DNA of 8,296 nucleotides, from NCBI GenBank assembly GCA_023436515.1, contig JAEZIV010000087.1:1-8296 (forward strand), read 5' to 3'. Positions 1 to 5,656 of the stretch are shown piece after piece. The position numbers and the translations under genes are program-made. Below the pieces are notes generated by a model. The model did not search any database. It was not told the origin of the DNA and was given only the letters and a program-made list of their open reading frames with translations. How positions within the stretch are numbered: the first letter of the stretch is position 1; each line of letters opens with the position of its first letter. Source of the stretch: Bacillota bacterium. Its GTDB lineage: Bacteria > Bacillota > Clostridia > Acetivibrionales > DSM-1351.

Positions 1-844
1 GTTTATCTAATTCACTCATTTTATGAATAACCTCCTTGATTACCCAGTCAGGTGTTGACGCCCCTGCAGTAATACCAATTTTTTTAATTTTTTTTATATC
101 AACCGGTGGAATGTCACTGGCTGTTTGAACTTTGTAAGTTTTTTCACAGTTTGCCTTACAGATCTCATAAAGTTTGCTTGTATTAGAACTATTATTACCA
201 CCAATGACAAGAACCATGTCAACTTCCTTTGAAATCTTATCAGCCTCAACTTGTCTTTTGTCTGTTGCATTACATATTGTATCAAATTTTAAAACATTTT
301 CAAACCTTTTATTTAAACTCTTAATAATTTTTTCCCATTTCTCACGAATAAATGTAGTCTGAGCCACAACACATATTTTTTTTTCTATGGTCGGCAGGCT
401 TTCAACCTGCTCCTCTGACTCAAGTATTATTGCTGTATTGTCACACCAGCCGTTTATTCCGACTATTTCCGGATGGTGCTGATCGCCAATAATTATTATT
501 TGATAGCCTTCCTTATATTTCTGATTGGTCAGGCTTTGAATTTTTTCTACATAGGGACAGGTGGCATTTACCACCTTAAGGCCATTCTCGGTTAGCTCCC
601 TTAAGGTATCAGGTCCTACTCCATGAGCTCGTATAACAACTTTCCCTGGAGCTATGGCACCTTCAGGGTTATCAATAGTTTCTACCCCCTGCTCTGCCAG
701 TTTGTTAACAACCTGACTATTGTGGATAATAGGTCCCAGGGTATATATTTTTACATTAGCTTCTTTTGCTAAATCTGAAACTATTTTTACTGCATTGTTT
801 ACACCAAAGCAGAACCCCGCAGTACTAGCCACAATAAGTTCCAT
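1..844 (-). CDS. ispH: 4-hydroxy-3-methylbut-2-enyl diphosphate reductase (IspH/LytB), 3' end outside window
   Basis: IspH is the last enzyme of the MEP pathway. It is a cytosolic [4Fe-4S] enzyme that reduces HMBPP to isopentenyl and dimethylallyl diphosphate. I translated the minus strand directly from the ATG at 844-842; 281 codons are visible with no stop. The three cluster cysteines are present at C12 (in AGFCFGV), C96 (in NATCP) and C191 (in TICNATDKRQ). So are the substrate-site residues H41, H74 (RAHG), H124 and E126 (HHPEIVG), T163-T164 (AQTT), the SSNTSKL segment at 219-225 and GAS at 261-263. The start follows an AGAGG ribosome site and lies 18 bases after the cmk stop, so the two genes are probably co-transcribed. 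The visible part already covers about a full catalytic domain, yet the frame stays open. This fits, but does not prove, the C-terminal S1-domain fusion common in clostridia. Confidence 0.97.
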   Translation of the reverse strand, partial: MELIVASTAGFCFGVNNAVKIVSDLAKEANVKIYTLGPIIHNSQVVNKLAEQGVETIDNPEGAIAPGKVVIRAHGVGPDTLRELTENGLKVVNATCPYVEKIQSLTNQKYKEGYQIIIIGDQHHPEIVGINGWCDNTAIILESEEQVESLPTIEKKICVVAQTTFIREKWEKIIKSLNKRFENVLKFDTICNATDKRQVEADKISKEVDMVLVIGGNNSSNTSKLYEICKANCEKTYKVQTASDIPPVDIKKIKKIGITAGASTPDWVIKEVIHKMSELDK

Positions 845-862
845 ACTTAAACCTCTGTTCTA

Positions 863-1549
863 TCATATTTCTTCGCCTTTAATATTTGCATAATTCCTGT
901 AAAGGTATAAAATTCTCTCAACAACCTCGTCAACTGTCATGGAGGTTGAGTCCAGCTCAATGGCATCAGCCACCTTGACTAATGGTGCAAAGGCTCTTGT
1001 ACTGTCATTGTTATCCCGGAATAGCATATCCTCTTTTACAGCTTCGAAGCTGGCTTTTTCTCCTCTTTGAAGGAGTTCCTCATACCTTCTCCTTGCTCTT
1101 TCATCAACAGTGGCCGTAAGAAAAATCTTCAGGTCTGCAGCTGGTAATACATATGATCCTATATCTCTGCCATCCATTACAACATTGTTATCCGAAGCAA
1201 TTTTTCTCTGTAAATCAACCATTTTCAACCTGACTTCCGGGAATACGGCTACATTTGAAGCGCCTACCGAAACCTCAGGTGTGCGAATATCCTCCGAAAC
1301 ATCCACCCCATCAAGGAAAATTCTTTGCTGATTATTATCATGAGAAATAGTGATCTCCAGTTTGTCCATCATAACAGCTAGACTGGATTGATTCTTGGTA
1401 TCAATTCCATTTCTAATTGCGCTTAAAGCCACTGTCCTGTACATGGCTCCCGTATCCAGATAAATAAAGCCAAGAGAGGCCGAAACCCTTTTTGCTATTG
1501 TGCTCTTACCGGCACCTGCCGGTCCATCTATTGCTATACTTCGTGCCAT
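863..1549 (-). CDS. cmk: Cytidylate kinase (CMP/dCMP kinase)
   Basis: This cytosolic enzyme phosphorylates CMP and dCMP with ATP to CDP and dCDP. From the ATG at 1549-1547 it is 228 residues, the usual size for the bacterial family. Visible motifs are the Walker A loop GPAGAGKST at 9-17, DTGAMYR at 32-38 in the nucleotide monophosphate-binding region, DGRDIGS at 126-132, the arginine-rich lid RARRRYEEL at 151-159, and RDNNDSTR at 178-185. The frame is open further upstream to a GTG at 1600 and beyond, which would add 17 residues. I prefer 1549 because MARSIAIDGPAGAGKS matches the normal N-terminus, but the ribosome site there is weak and a strong GGAGG lies about 80 bases upstream. The start is therefore less certain than the function. 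The gene sits between aroH and ispH in one direction with short gaps, which suggests an operon. Confidence 0.95.
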   Translation of the reverse strand: MARSIAIDGPAGAGKSTIAKRVSASLGFIYLDTGAMYRTVALSAIRNGIDTKNQSSLAVMMDKLEITISHDNNQQRIFLDGVDVSEDIRTPEVSVGASNVAVFPEVRLKMVDLQRKIASDNNVVMDGRDIGSYVLPAADLKIFLTATVDERARRRYEELLQRGEKASFEAVKEDMLFRDNNDSTRAFAPLVKVADAIELDSTSMTVDEVVERILYLYRNYANIKGEEI

Positions 1550-1625
1550 TTTTATACCCATGCCCGCCATTTCGATGAATATACAAGGAAATAGTATCAC
1601 CTTGACAGAAATAGCCTGGACTCGG

Positions 1626-1635
1626 TACCTCCTTT
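1626..1635 (-). promoter_or_regulatory. Strong Shine-Dalgarno upstream of cmk without a well-placed start codon
   Basis: The minus strand reads AAAGGAGGTA here, 14 bases past the aroH stop. No ATG, GTG or TTG lies 5-12 bases downstream. The first in-frame cmk candidates are an ATT at 1612-1610, GTG at 1600-1598 and ATG at 1549-1547. It either serves an unusual start with an N-terminal extension of cmk or is a relic. Confidence 0.5.
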
Positions 1636-1648
1636 ATTTTTTGTAATT

Positions 1649-2014
1649 TTACTTATCTGCCAGATCAGGTCTTAATACTGTTGCACCTCTAAGGTATACG
1701 TGGTTAATATCCTTATTACCTTTGTCAGTATTAAAATGAGCAAGAATCCTGACACAACTCTTCAGACTACCCGGAACATTTATCTCGCTAGAACACATGA
1801 GCGGAACATCATGGAGTCCCAATTCCCTTGCAGCCACAGCTGGAAAAACTGCATCAAGGTCATTTGTAAGTGTAAAAACAATGCTAATTAAATCAGAAGC
1901 TTCTATATTATTTCTTTTTATTACTTCAGAAAGAAGCTCCCTTGTTCCGCTCAGAATTGCCTCTTTAGTATTTTCCGGAACTGTTATTGCTCCTCTTACT
2001 GCACGAACAGCCAT
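1649..2014 (-). CDS. aroH: Chorismate mutase, monofunctional AroH type
   Basis: This enzyme rearranges chorismate to prephenate, the branch point to phenylalanine and tyrosine. The protein is 121 residues, typical of the trimeric AroH family of Bacillus subtilis, which is unrelated in fold to the helical AroQ type. The known active-site residues of the B. subtilis enzyme are all matched at nearly the same numbers: R7 (AVRGAITV), R63 (AARELG), E77 (SSEINV), R89 (CVRIL), Y107 (HVYL) and R115 (VLRPDL). The start ATG follows GGGGGAAG with about 5-8 bases spacing. It lies 73 bases downstream of the HutP-family gene and upstream of cmk on the same strand, probably in one transcription unit. The spacer to the HutP gene contains a small TGGC/GCCA inverted repeat and a TATAAT-like string but no clear promoter. 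Confidence 0.96.
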   Translation of the reverse strand: MAVRAVRGAITVPENTKEAILSGTRELLSEVIKRNNIEASDLISIVFTLTNDLDAVFPAVAARELGLHDVPLMCSSEINVPGSLKSCVRILAHFNTDKGNKDINHVYLRGATVLRPDLADK

Positions 2015-2087
2015 TTTTCTTCCCCCAAAAATTTATGTAAAAAATTATATTACTGATAGAACCTTGGCTTTGGCCAGATAAGAAAAG

Positions 2088-2501
2088 CTATACAACTCTA
2101 TGTCCAAGACCAATAGCAACTTCATTAAGATTCAGCAGCCCAATTCCAAAGAACACGGCAACACTGATATGGTCCTTATGCCGTGCAATACCAATTTTCC
2201 CGCCAACATTTAAGCCTATGGCCTTTGGCATAATCTGAGATATTGCTTCTCTGGTAGCTCCGGCTACAGCCCCTTGCTCTGCATGACTTTCCGAAATCAC
2301 ACCTTCTCTTTTAGATGACACAACCGCCCGTTCAACAATTTTCATTACAGAGGATATAAACTCTCCTCCATAATCCACTGCTGCCGATTGTATACCAATC
2401 TGACTGAATTCTGCCTGTAATTTCTTTTCAGAGACTCTGTCATTTGTCAGGGCAATTCTAATAGCTGCACTTGCTATATCCTTACTGCCAAATTCGGTCA
2501 T
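2088..2501 (-). CDS. HutP family RNA-binding regulatory protein
   Basis: HutP in B. subtilis is a hexameric RNA-binding antiterminator that, with L-histidine and Mg2+, activates the histidine-utilisation operon. This 137-residue protein matches that family in overall plan: helical N-terminus, then GVISESHAE at 68-75 corresponding to the GVIQSE..RESHA segment, then a beta-rich end with KIGIARHKDHISVAVF (102-117) and GIGLLNLNEVAIGLGH (119-134). H73 is kept, but by my eye alignment the positions of the other two described metal-binding histidines (H77 and H138 of B. subtilis) are Gly and Glu here. No hut genes are in view; the downstream neighbours are aroH, cmk and ispH. The frame extends to a TTG at 2543, but GGAGG at 2506-2510 points to the ATG at 2501. 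Function in this organism is inferred from family only; an RNA-binding role seems likely, histidine sensing does not follow. Confidence 0.8.
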   Translation of the reverse strand: MTEFGSKDIASAAIRIALTNDRVSEKKLQAEFSQIGIQSAAVDYGGEFISSVMKIVERAVVSSKREGVISESHAEQGAVAGATREAISQIMPKAIGLNVGGKIGIARHKDHISVAVFFGIGLLNLNEVAIGLGHRVV

Positions 2502-2505
2502 TATT

Positions 2506-2510
2506 CCTCC
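2506..2510 (-). promoter_or_regulatory. Ribosome binding site deciding the HutP-family start
   Basis: GGAGG lies four bases before the ATG at 2501-2499. The alternative TTG start at 2543 has no comparable site, so this supports the shorter protein. Confidence 0.75.
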
Positions 2511-2512
2511 AT

Positions 2513-2533
2513 TACTGCCACGCAGCGGCAGTA
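2513..2533 (-). promoter_or_regulatory. Hairpin in the leader of the HutP-family gene
   Basis: The minus strand can form an 8-bp stem, TACTGCCG with TGGCAGTA (one G-U pair), closed by a CTGCG loop. It ends two bases before the GGAGG at 2510-2506. Its position would let it affect ribosome access. Because the downstream gene encodes an RNA-binding protein, autoregulation is conceivable but only inferred. No T-run follows, so it is not an intrinsic terminator. Confidence 0.4.
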
Positions 2534-2566
2534 TATTAATCAATTATCCAACATACTTTCCAAACT

Positions 2567-2596
2567 CTTATACATACTTCTCAGTATTTATAGCAA
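2567..2596 (-). promoter_or_regulatory. Candidate sigma-A promoter for the hutP-like/aroH/cmk/ispH unit
   Basis: On the minus strand TTGCTA (2596-2591) and TATAAG (2572-2567) are separated by 18 bases. This is a fair match to the consensus and lies just downstream of the preceding gene's terminator, about 70 bases before the start codon. It was picked by eye in AT-rich DNA. Confidence 0.35.
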
Positions 2597-2625
2597 GCTT
2601 TCGGTCATACATCCTGCTTCAGGAA

Positions 2626-2657
2626 AAAAACCTATACAAAATATTATATAGGTTTTT
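2626..2657 (-). terminator. Rho-independent terminator of the small membrane protein gene
   Basis: AAAAACCTATA (plus 2626-2636) and TATAGGTTTTT (2647-2657) form a perfect 11-bp inverted repeat around a 10-base loop. On the minus strand the stem ends in a run of seven T residues. It lies 22 bases past the stop of the upstream gene and separates it from the HutP-family unit. The A/T flanks on both sides mean it might also work on the other strand. Confidence 0.8.
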
Positions 2658-2679
2658 GCTTTATAAAACAATCTTTAGT

Positions 2680-3165
2680 TTAGTCTATTTGCACCTTGAC
2701 AAGTCTTTTTATTTTATTTTCAGTAGTTAATACGGCGTTCTTACACTTACTGCTTATGTTTGTTGTTATAGCCTTCACCTGTACAATGTGTCCACTTGCA
2801 TTCTGACTGCCATCGAGTTCAATAACATCCTCATCCTTGACATTCAATACCACTTCATTACTGTCAAATTGTCCCACAGCATCTCCATTTATGAGGATTC
2901 GTAAGTTTGGGTCTGGTTCTTCTCCAACCAGATTCAGTGTTATCTGCCCTTGGTTATATAAATACTCGTCACCTGTCAGAGGCAAGCCAAGGCTTTTATC
3001 TGTAAGGTGCAGCAAGCTTCTGAGAGAAGGTACTGCCAGTATAGTCTGAACTACGATTAGCACAACAAAACATAAAATACAGGTGCTGAAAAGAATGTTT
3101 TCAAAAACGGTATTCTTCTCCTCAGTTTCAGTATCGCCCTTAAACTTAAAAACCTTTATTTTCAT
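2680..3165 (-). CDS. Hypothetical single-pass membrane protein with beta-rich extracytoplasmic domain
   Basis: I do not recognise a named family. The 161-residue protein has a charged cytoplasmic N-terminus (1-20, MKIKVFKFKGDTETEEK), one strongly hydrophobic segment at about 23-45 (ILFSTCILCFVVLIVVQT within it), and then a polar region of about 115 residues that should lie outside the membrane. That region is rich in alternating hydrophobic residues (QITLNLVG, LRILINGDAVGQFD, EVVLNVKDEDVIELDG), which suggests a small beta-sandwich. There is no lipobox and no clear signal peptidase site, so it is probably membrane anchored. A GGAGG site nine bases upstream supports the start. It follows the flavoprotein gene after a 120-base gap and has its own terminator, so it may be transcribed alone or at the end of that unit. 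Confidence 0.75.
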   Translation of the reverse strand: MKIKVFKFKGDTETEEKNTVFENILFSTCILCFVVLIVVQTILAVPSLRSLLHLTDKSLGLPLTGDEYLYNQGQITLNLVGEEPDPNLRILINGDAVGQFDSNEVVLNVKDEDVIELDGSQNASGHIVQVKAITTNISSKCKNAVLTTENKIKRLVKVQID

Positions 3166-3250
3166 TTATCCATCCTCCCCCAAATAACCTTAACAAAAAC
3201 GTAAAATTATAGTTATTGTTAATATGCTCAATTTTGAGGTAAAATAGTCA

Positions 3251-3283
3251 TCATTTCCGAAAATGAAAATACAGGGCTTTCCC
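3251..3283 (-). other. Two small stem-loops after the flavoprotein gene
   Basis: Just past the flavoprotein stop the minus strand can form ATAGGG/CCCTGT with an AAAG loop, then TCATTT/AAATGA with a TCGG loop. T-rich stretches follow each, but they are interrupted. They may form a weak or partial terminator. A separate CTCAA/TTGAG inverted repeat lies further on, at about 3228-3239. Confidence 0.3.
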
Positions 3284-3285
3284 TA

Positions 3286-4518
3286 TCAGCAACTCATACC
3301 TGCCAGATGACCCGTAGAAAAAGCAATTGTAAGGTTAAAGCCTCCGGTATAAGCATCTACATCAATTATCTCTCCTGCAAAATACAAGCCCCCAGTCTTT
3401 TTAGACTCCATTGTGGAAGGATTTATTTCATTGGTCTTAATTCCGCCTGCTGTTACAATTGCTTCCTTTATAGGCCTAGCGGCGTGTACTGTCAGTTCAA
3501 AATGCTTTAGTAAACCTACAATTCTTTTTCTTTCCTCTCTGGTTATCTGATGAACAGGCTTAAACTGGTCTATTTTGCTCAGTTCTATTACAACTGGGAT
3601 AAGCTTCTGAGGAAGCAGCTCGTCCAGTGAATTCTTGAATTGCTTTCTGGAGTATTTGTCAAAATCCCTTTGGACTCTTTCATCCAGCTTCTCTTCTGAA
3701 AGCGCCGGCTTTAGGTCAATAGAGAGCTTAATATCCTTAAAATCATAGGAGAGTAAATGCCTGCTGGCGCTCAAGATTACCGGTCCAGACACTCCAAAGT
3801 GTGTGAACAGCATTTCACCGAAGTCACTATAAATCTCTTTCCCCTTACTGTTTGAAAAAGTAACAGAAATGTTTTTAAGGGATAAGCCCTGTAAATCACC
3901 TACCCATTCCTCTTTAGTTATAAGTGGTACCAACGAAGGTTTTAAGGGCATGACCGTATGCCCAAGTCTCCTGGCCATCTCATAACCGTCTCCTGTTGAA
4001 CCAGTTCCGGGATAAGACATACCACCAACAGCAAGTATAACGGAATCAGCCAGAATAACTTCTCCATCAGATAATTTTACGCCTGTAACCCTACTATCTT
4101 CAGACATAATTTCTTTTACTGCAGAACCAGTCCTAATCTCAACACCGCTATCCTTTAGGAATGACAGTAAAACTGCCACTACATCCTTTGCAGAATCTGA
4201 GACAGGAAATACGCGCCCCCCTCGTTCTACCTTTGTTTCAAGTCCCAGTTCACTGAAAAAGTTAACAAGGTCAAAATTTGAAAAACTATAAAAGGAAGAA
4301 TATAAAAAGCTGCCGTTTCCCGGGGTGTTTTGGATAAGCCCCTCTATATCTGTGTCATTTGTTATGTTGCAGCGGCCTTTTCCTGATATCAGCAGTTTTT
4401 TCCCTAAACGATCATTTTTCTCTAGTAATAATACTTTTTTTCCTCTACGCGCAGCAATGCCTGCAGCCATAATGCCTGCAGGCCCTCCTCCAACAACAAT
4501 TACTTTATTAGTATCCAT
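3286..4518 (-). CDS. NAD(P)/FAD-dependent oxidoreductase, BaiN/HI0933 (YhiN) family flavoprotein
   Basis: This is a 410-residue cytosolic flavoprotein, normal length for the HI0933-like family. The N-terminal Rossmann motif for FAD is VVGGGPAGIMAAG at 8-20, followed by an acidic strand end at E33 (LLLEKN). Family signatures are SGKGRCNITN at 45-54, AVGGMSYPGTGSTGDGYEMA at 163-182, the LFTHFGVSGPVIL stretch in the middle, and GEIIDVDAYTGGFN at 382-395 near the C-terminus, which closes the FAD site. Members are widespread and mostly uncharacterised. BaiN is implicated in bile acid dehydroxylation in gut clostridia, but that role cannot be carried over here. A GGAAGGGA site precedes the ATG. The gene starts 17 bases after the RpiR-type regulator's stop, so the two are probably co-transcribed. 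Confidence 0.93.
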   Translation of the reverse strand: MDTNKVIVVGGGPAGIMAAGIAARRGKKVLLLEKNDRLGKKLLISGKGRCNITNDTDIEGLIQNTPGNGSFLYSSFYSFSNFDLVNFFSELGLETKVERGGRVFPVSDSAKDVVAVLLSFLKDSGVEIRTGSAVKEIMSEDSRVTGVKLSDGEVILADSVILAVGGMSYPGTGSTGDGYEMARRLGHTVMPLKPSLVPLITKEEWVGDLQGLSLKNISVTFSNSKGKEIYSDFGEMLFTHFGVSGPVILSASRHLLSYDFKDIKLSIDLKPALSEEKLDERVQRDFDKYSRKQFKNSLDELLPQKLIPVVIELSKIDQFKPVHQITREERKRIVGLLKHFELTVHAARPIKEAIVTAGGIKTNEINPSTMESKKTGGLYFAGEIIDVDAYTGGFNLTIAFSTGHLAGMSC

Positions 4519-4535
4519 ATCGTCCCTTCCGGTTC

Positions 4536-5429
4536 TTATAGCTTATCGTCATTAAAATGCTCATCCTTCTCATAAACCTGATATTCATCCCATATCTTTT
4601 CAAGCTTCTCAAAGGTATTATAAACTTCATTTTTACGTCTCATTCCAATAGCAACAATTAAAGCGTTAATAAGGCTTAAAGGTGCCACCAGAGAGTCAAC
4701 GAAGGAAGCCATATCACTTCTTGCCAGCAAAGATAAATCTGCGGTCTGTGCTACAGGTGATTCGGCACTGTCGGTAAGAGCAATTGTTTTAACTCCCTGA
4801 TTCTTTGCAAACTGCATAGCTTTTATGGTTCTTTTTGAGTAACGAGGGAAGCTTACTCCAATAACTACATCGCCTTCTGTTGCTCTTATAATTTGCTCGA
4901 ACATTTCACTTACACTGGTTGTATGAACAAGTCTTACGTTATCAAATATTAAATTGAAATAAAATCCAAGAAAACTTGCAAGGGGAGCTGAGCTCCTAAC
5001 ACCAAGGATAAAAATTCGCTTTGCATGGAGTATTGTTTCAACAATCTCATTAAAGCTGGAGTTATCAATTTGTTCAAGAGTTATTTTAATCTTTTCCATA
5101 TCAGATTGCATAACACTCTTTAAAATGTTGTCCTCATTAATTCTGTTGGAGGAAACTTCAATTCGCTGAACCGCAGTCAATTTGCTTTTAATGAGTTCCT
5201 GAAGGACCTTCTGCAATTTTGGGTATCCGTCGAAGCCCAGTTCTATTGCAAACCTCACGACAGTGGATTCACTTACTCCAACTATTTCTCCAAGCTTGGC
5301 TGCAGTAACATAGGCCGCCTTGTCGTAATGATTTGTTATATAATTTGCAATAAGCTTTTGACCTTTGCTGAAATCAACGTATTTCTGCTGTATTATATTT
5401 ATCAGATCATTATTTTTCTGAGTATTCAT
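4536..5429 (-). CDS. MurR/RpiR family transcriptional regulator (HTH + SIS domain)
   Basis: This 297-residue protein has the two-domain plan of the family. The N-terminal helix-turn-helix domain spans about 1-80, with the recognition region AAKLGEIVGVSESTVVRFA at 43-61 and the typical ELGFDGYPKLQ following at 63-73. A SIS (sugar isomerase) domain at about 125-262 includes KRIFILGVRSSA (137-148), VIGVSFPRYSKRT (189-201) and KTIALTDS (214-221). SIS domains in this family bind phosphorylated sugars. The ligand cannot be told from sequence, and no sugar-metabolism gene lies nearby. GGAGG six bases before the ATG supports the start. It is followed closely by the flavoprotein gene and is divergent from the plus-strand orphan gene, so it could control either or itself. 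Confidence 0.95.
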   Translation of the reverse strand: MNTQKNNDLINIIQQKYVDFSKGQKLIANYITNHYDKAAYVTAAKLGEIVGVSESTVVRFAIELGFDGYPKLQKVLQELIKSKLTAVQRIEVSSNRINEDNILKSVMQSDMEKIKITLEQIDNSSFNEIVETILHAKRIFILGVRSSAPLASFLGFYFNLIFDNVRLVHTTSVSEMFEQIIRATEGDVVIGVSFPRYSKRTIKAMQFAKNQGVKTIALTDSAESPVAQTADLSLLARSDMASFVDSLVAPLSLINALIVAIGMRRKNEVYNTFEKLEKIWDEYQVYEKDEHFNDDKL

Positions 5430-5454
5430 TTTTCCTCCAAATAGGTTAATATCA

Positions 5455-5472
5455 ATATATTTACTAATATAT
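5455..5472. promoter_or_regulatory. Inverted repeat between the regulator's promoter and ribosome site
   Basis: ATATATT and AATATAT form a perfect 7-bp inverted repeat around TACT. Its place between the candidate -10 and the start of the RpiR-type gene suits an autoregulatory operator, but the repeat is all A/T and could be chance. Confidence 0.25.
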
Positions 5473-5491
5473 CTCCAAAAAATATACTATA

Positions 5492-5520
5492 ATATTACCT
5501 TTTTGCAGGATAAAAATCAA
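5492..5520 (-). promoter_or_regulatory. Candidate sigma-A promoter of the RpiR-type regulator
   Basis: On the minus strand TTGATT (5520-5515) and TAATAT (5497-5492) are spaced by exactly 17 bases, about 65 bases before the start codon. The -35 element overlaps the palindrome CAAGTACTTG at 5518-5527. Confidence 0.45.
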
Positions 5521-5527
5521 GTACTTG
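5518..5527. promoter_or_regulatory. Perfect 10-bp palindrome CAAGTACTTG in the divergent spacer
   Basis: This palindrome contains G/C bases, unlike its surroundings, and overlaps the candidate -35 of the regulator gene. It is a reasonable operator candidate for a dimeric regulator such as the adjacent RpiR-type protein. No experiment or comparison backs this. Confidence 0.3.
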
Positions 5528-5566
5528 CATTTTTTATAAGCACTGTAGGTGTTATTTCCCTGATTT

Positions 5567-5595
5567 TTTACCGATTTATTATTATGGTTTATAGA
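5567..5595 (+). promoter_or_regulatory. Candidate promoter of the plus-strand orphan gene
   Basis: TTTACC (5567-5572) and TATAGA (5590-5595) are 17 bases apart and about 60 bases before the start codon chosen for the gene. The -35 match is only moderate. Confidence 0.3.
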
Positions 5596-5645
5596 CATAT
5601 TAATTTAATAACTTACCAATAATAAAATGATAAAAAAAATGGTTT

Positions 5646-5649
5646 GGAG
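5646..5649 (+). promoter_or_regulatory. Ribosome binding site deciding the orphan gene start
   Basis: GGAG lies seven bases before the ATG at 5657. The in-frame ATGs at 5627 and 5639 are preceded only by A/T-rich sequence with no ribosome site, so 5657 is preferred. Confidence 0.65.
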
Positions 5650-5656
5650 TATATTT

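Noticed and set aside
94..285. 63-codon minus-strand frame within ispH
   Set aside because: It is out of frame with the real IspH reading, which carries all three cluster cysteines over the same bases.
2040..2075. TATAAT-like string on the minus strand upstream of aroH as a separate promoter
   Set aside because: No acceptable -35 element at 16-18 bases, and the gene fits read-through from the HutP-family gene.
1797..2081. 94-codon plus-strand open frame opposite aroH
   Set aside because: It lies antisense to a gene whose active-site residues are all present, and it has no ribosome site or family resemblance.
2502..2543. Extended HutP-family start at the TTG at 2543
   Set aside because: No good ribosome site there, the extra residues overlap a leader hairpin, and GGAGG serves the ATG at 2501.
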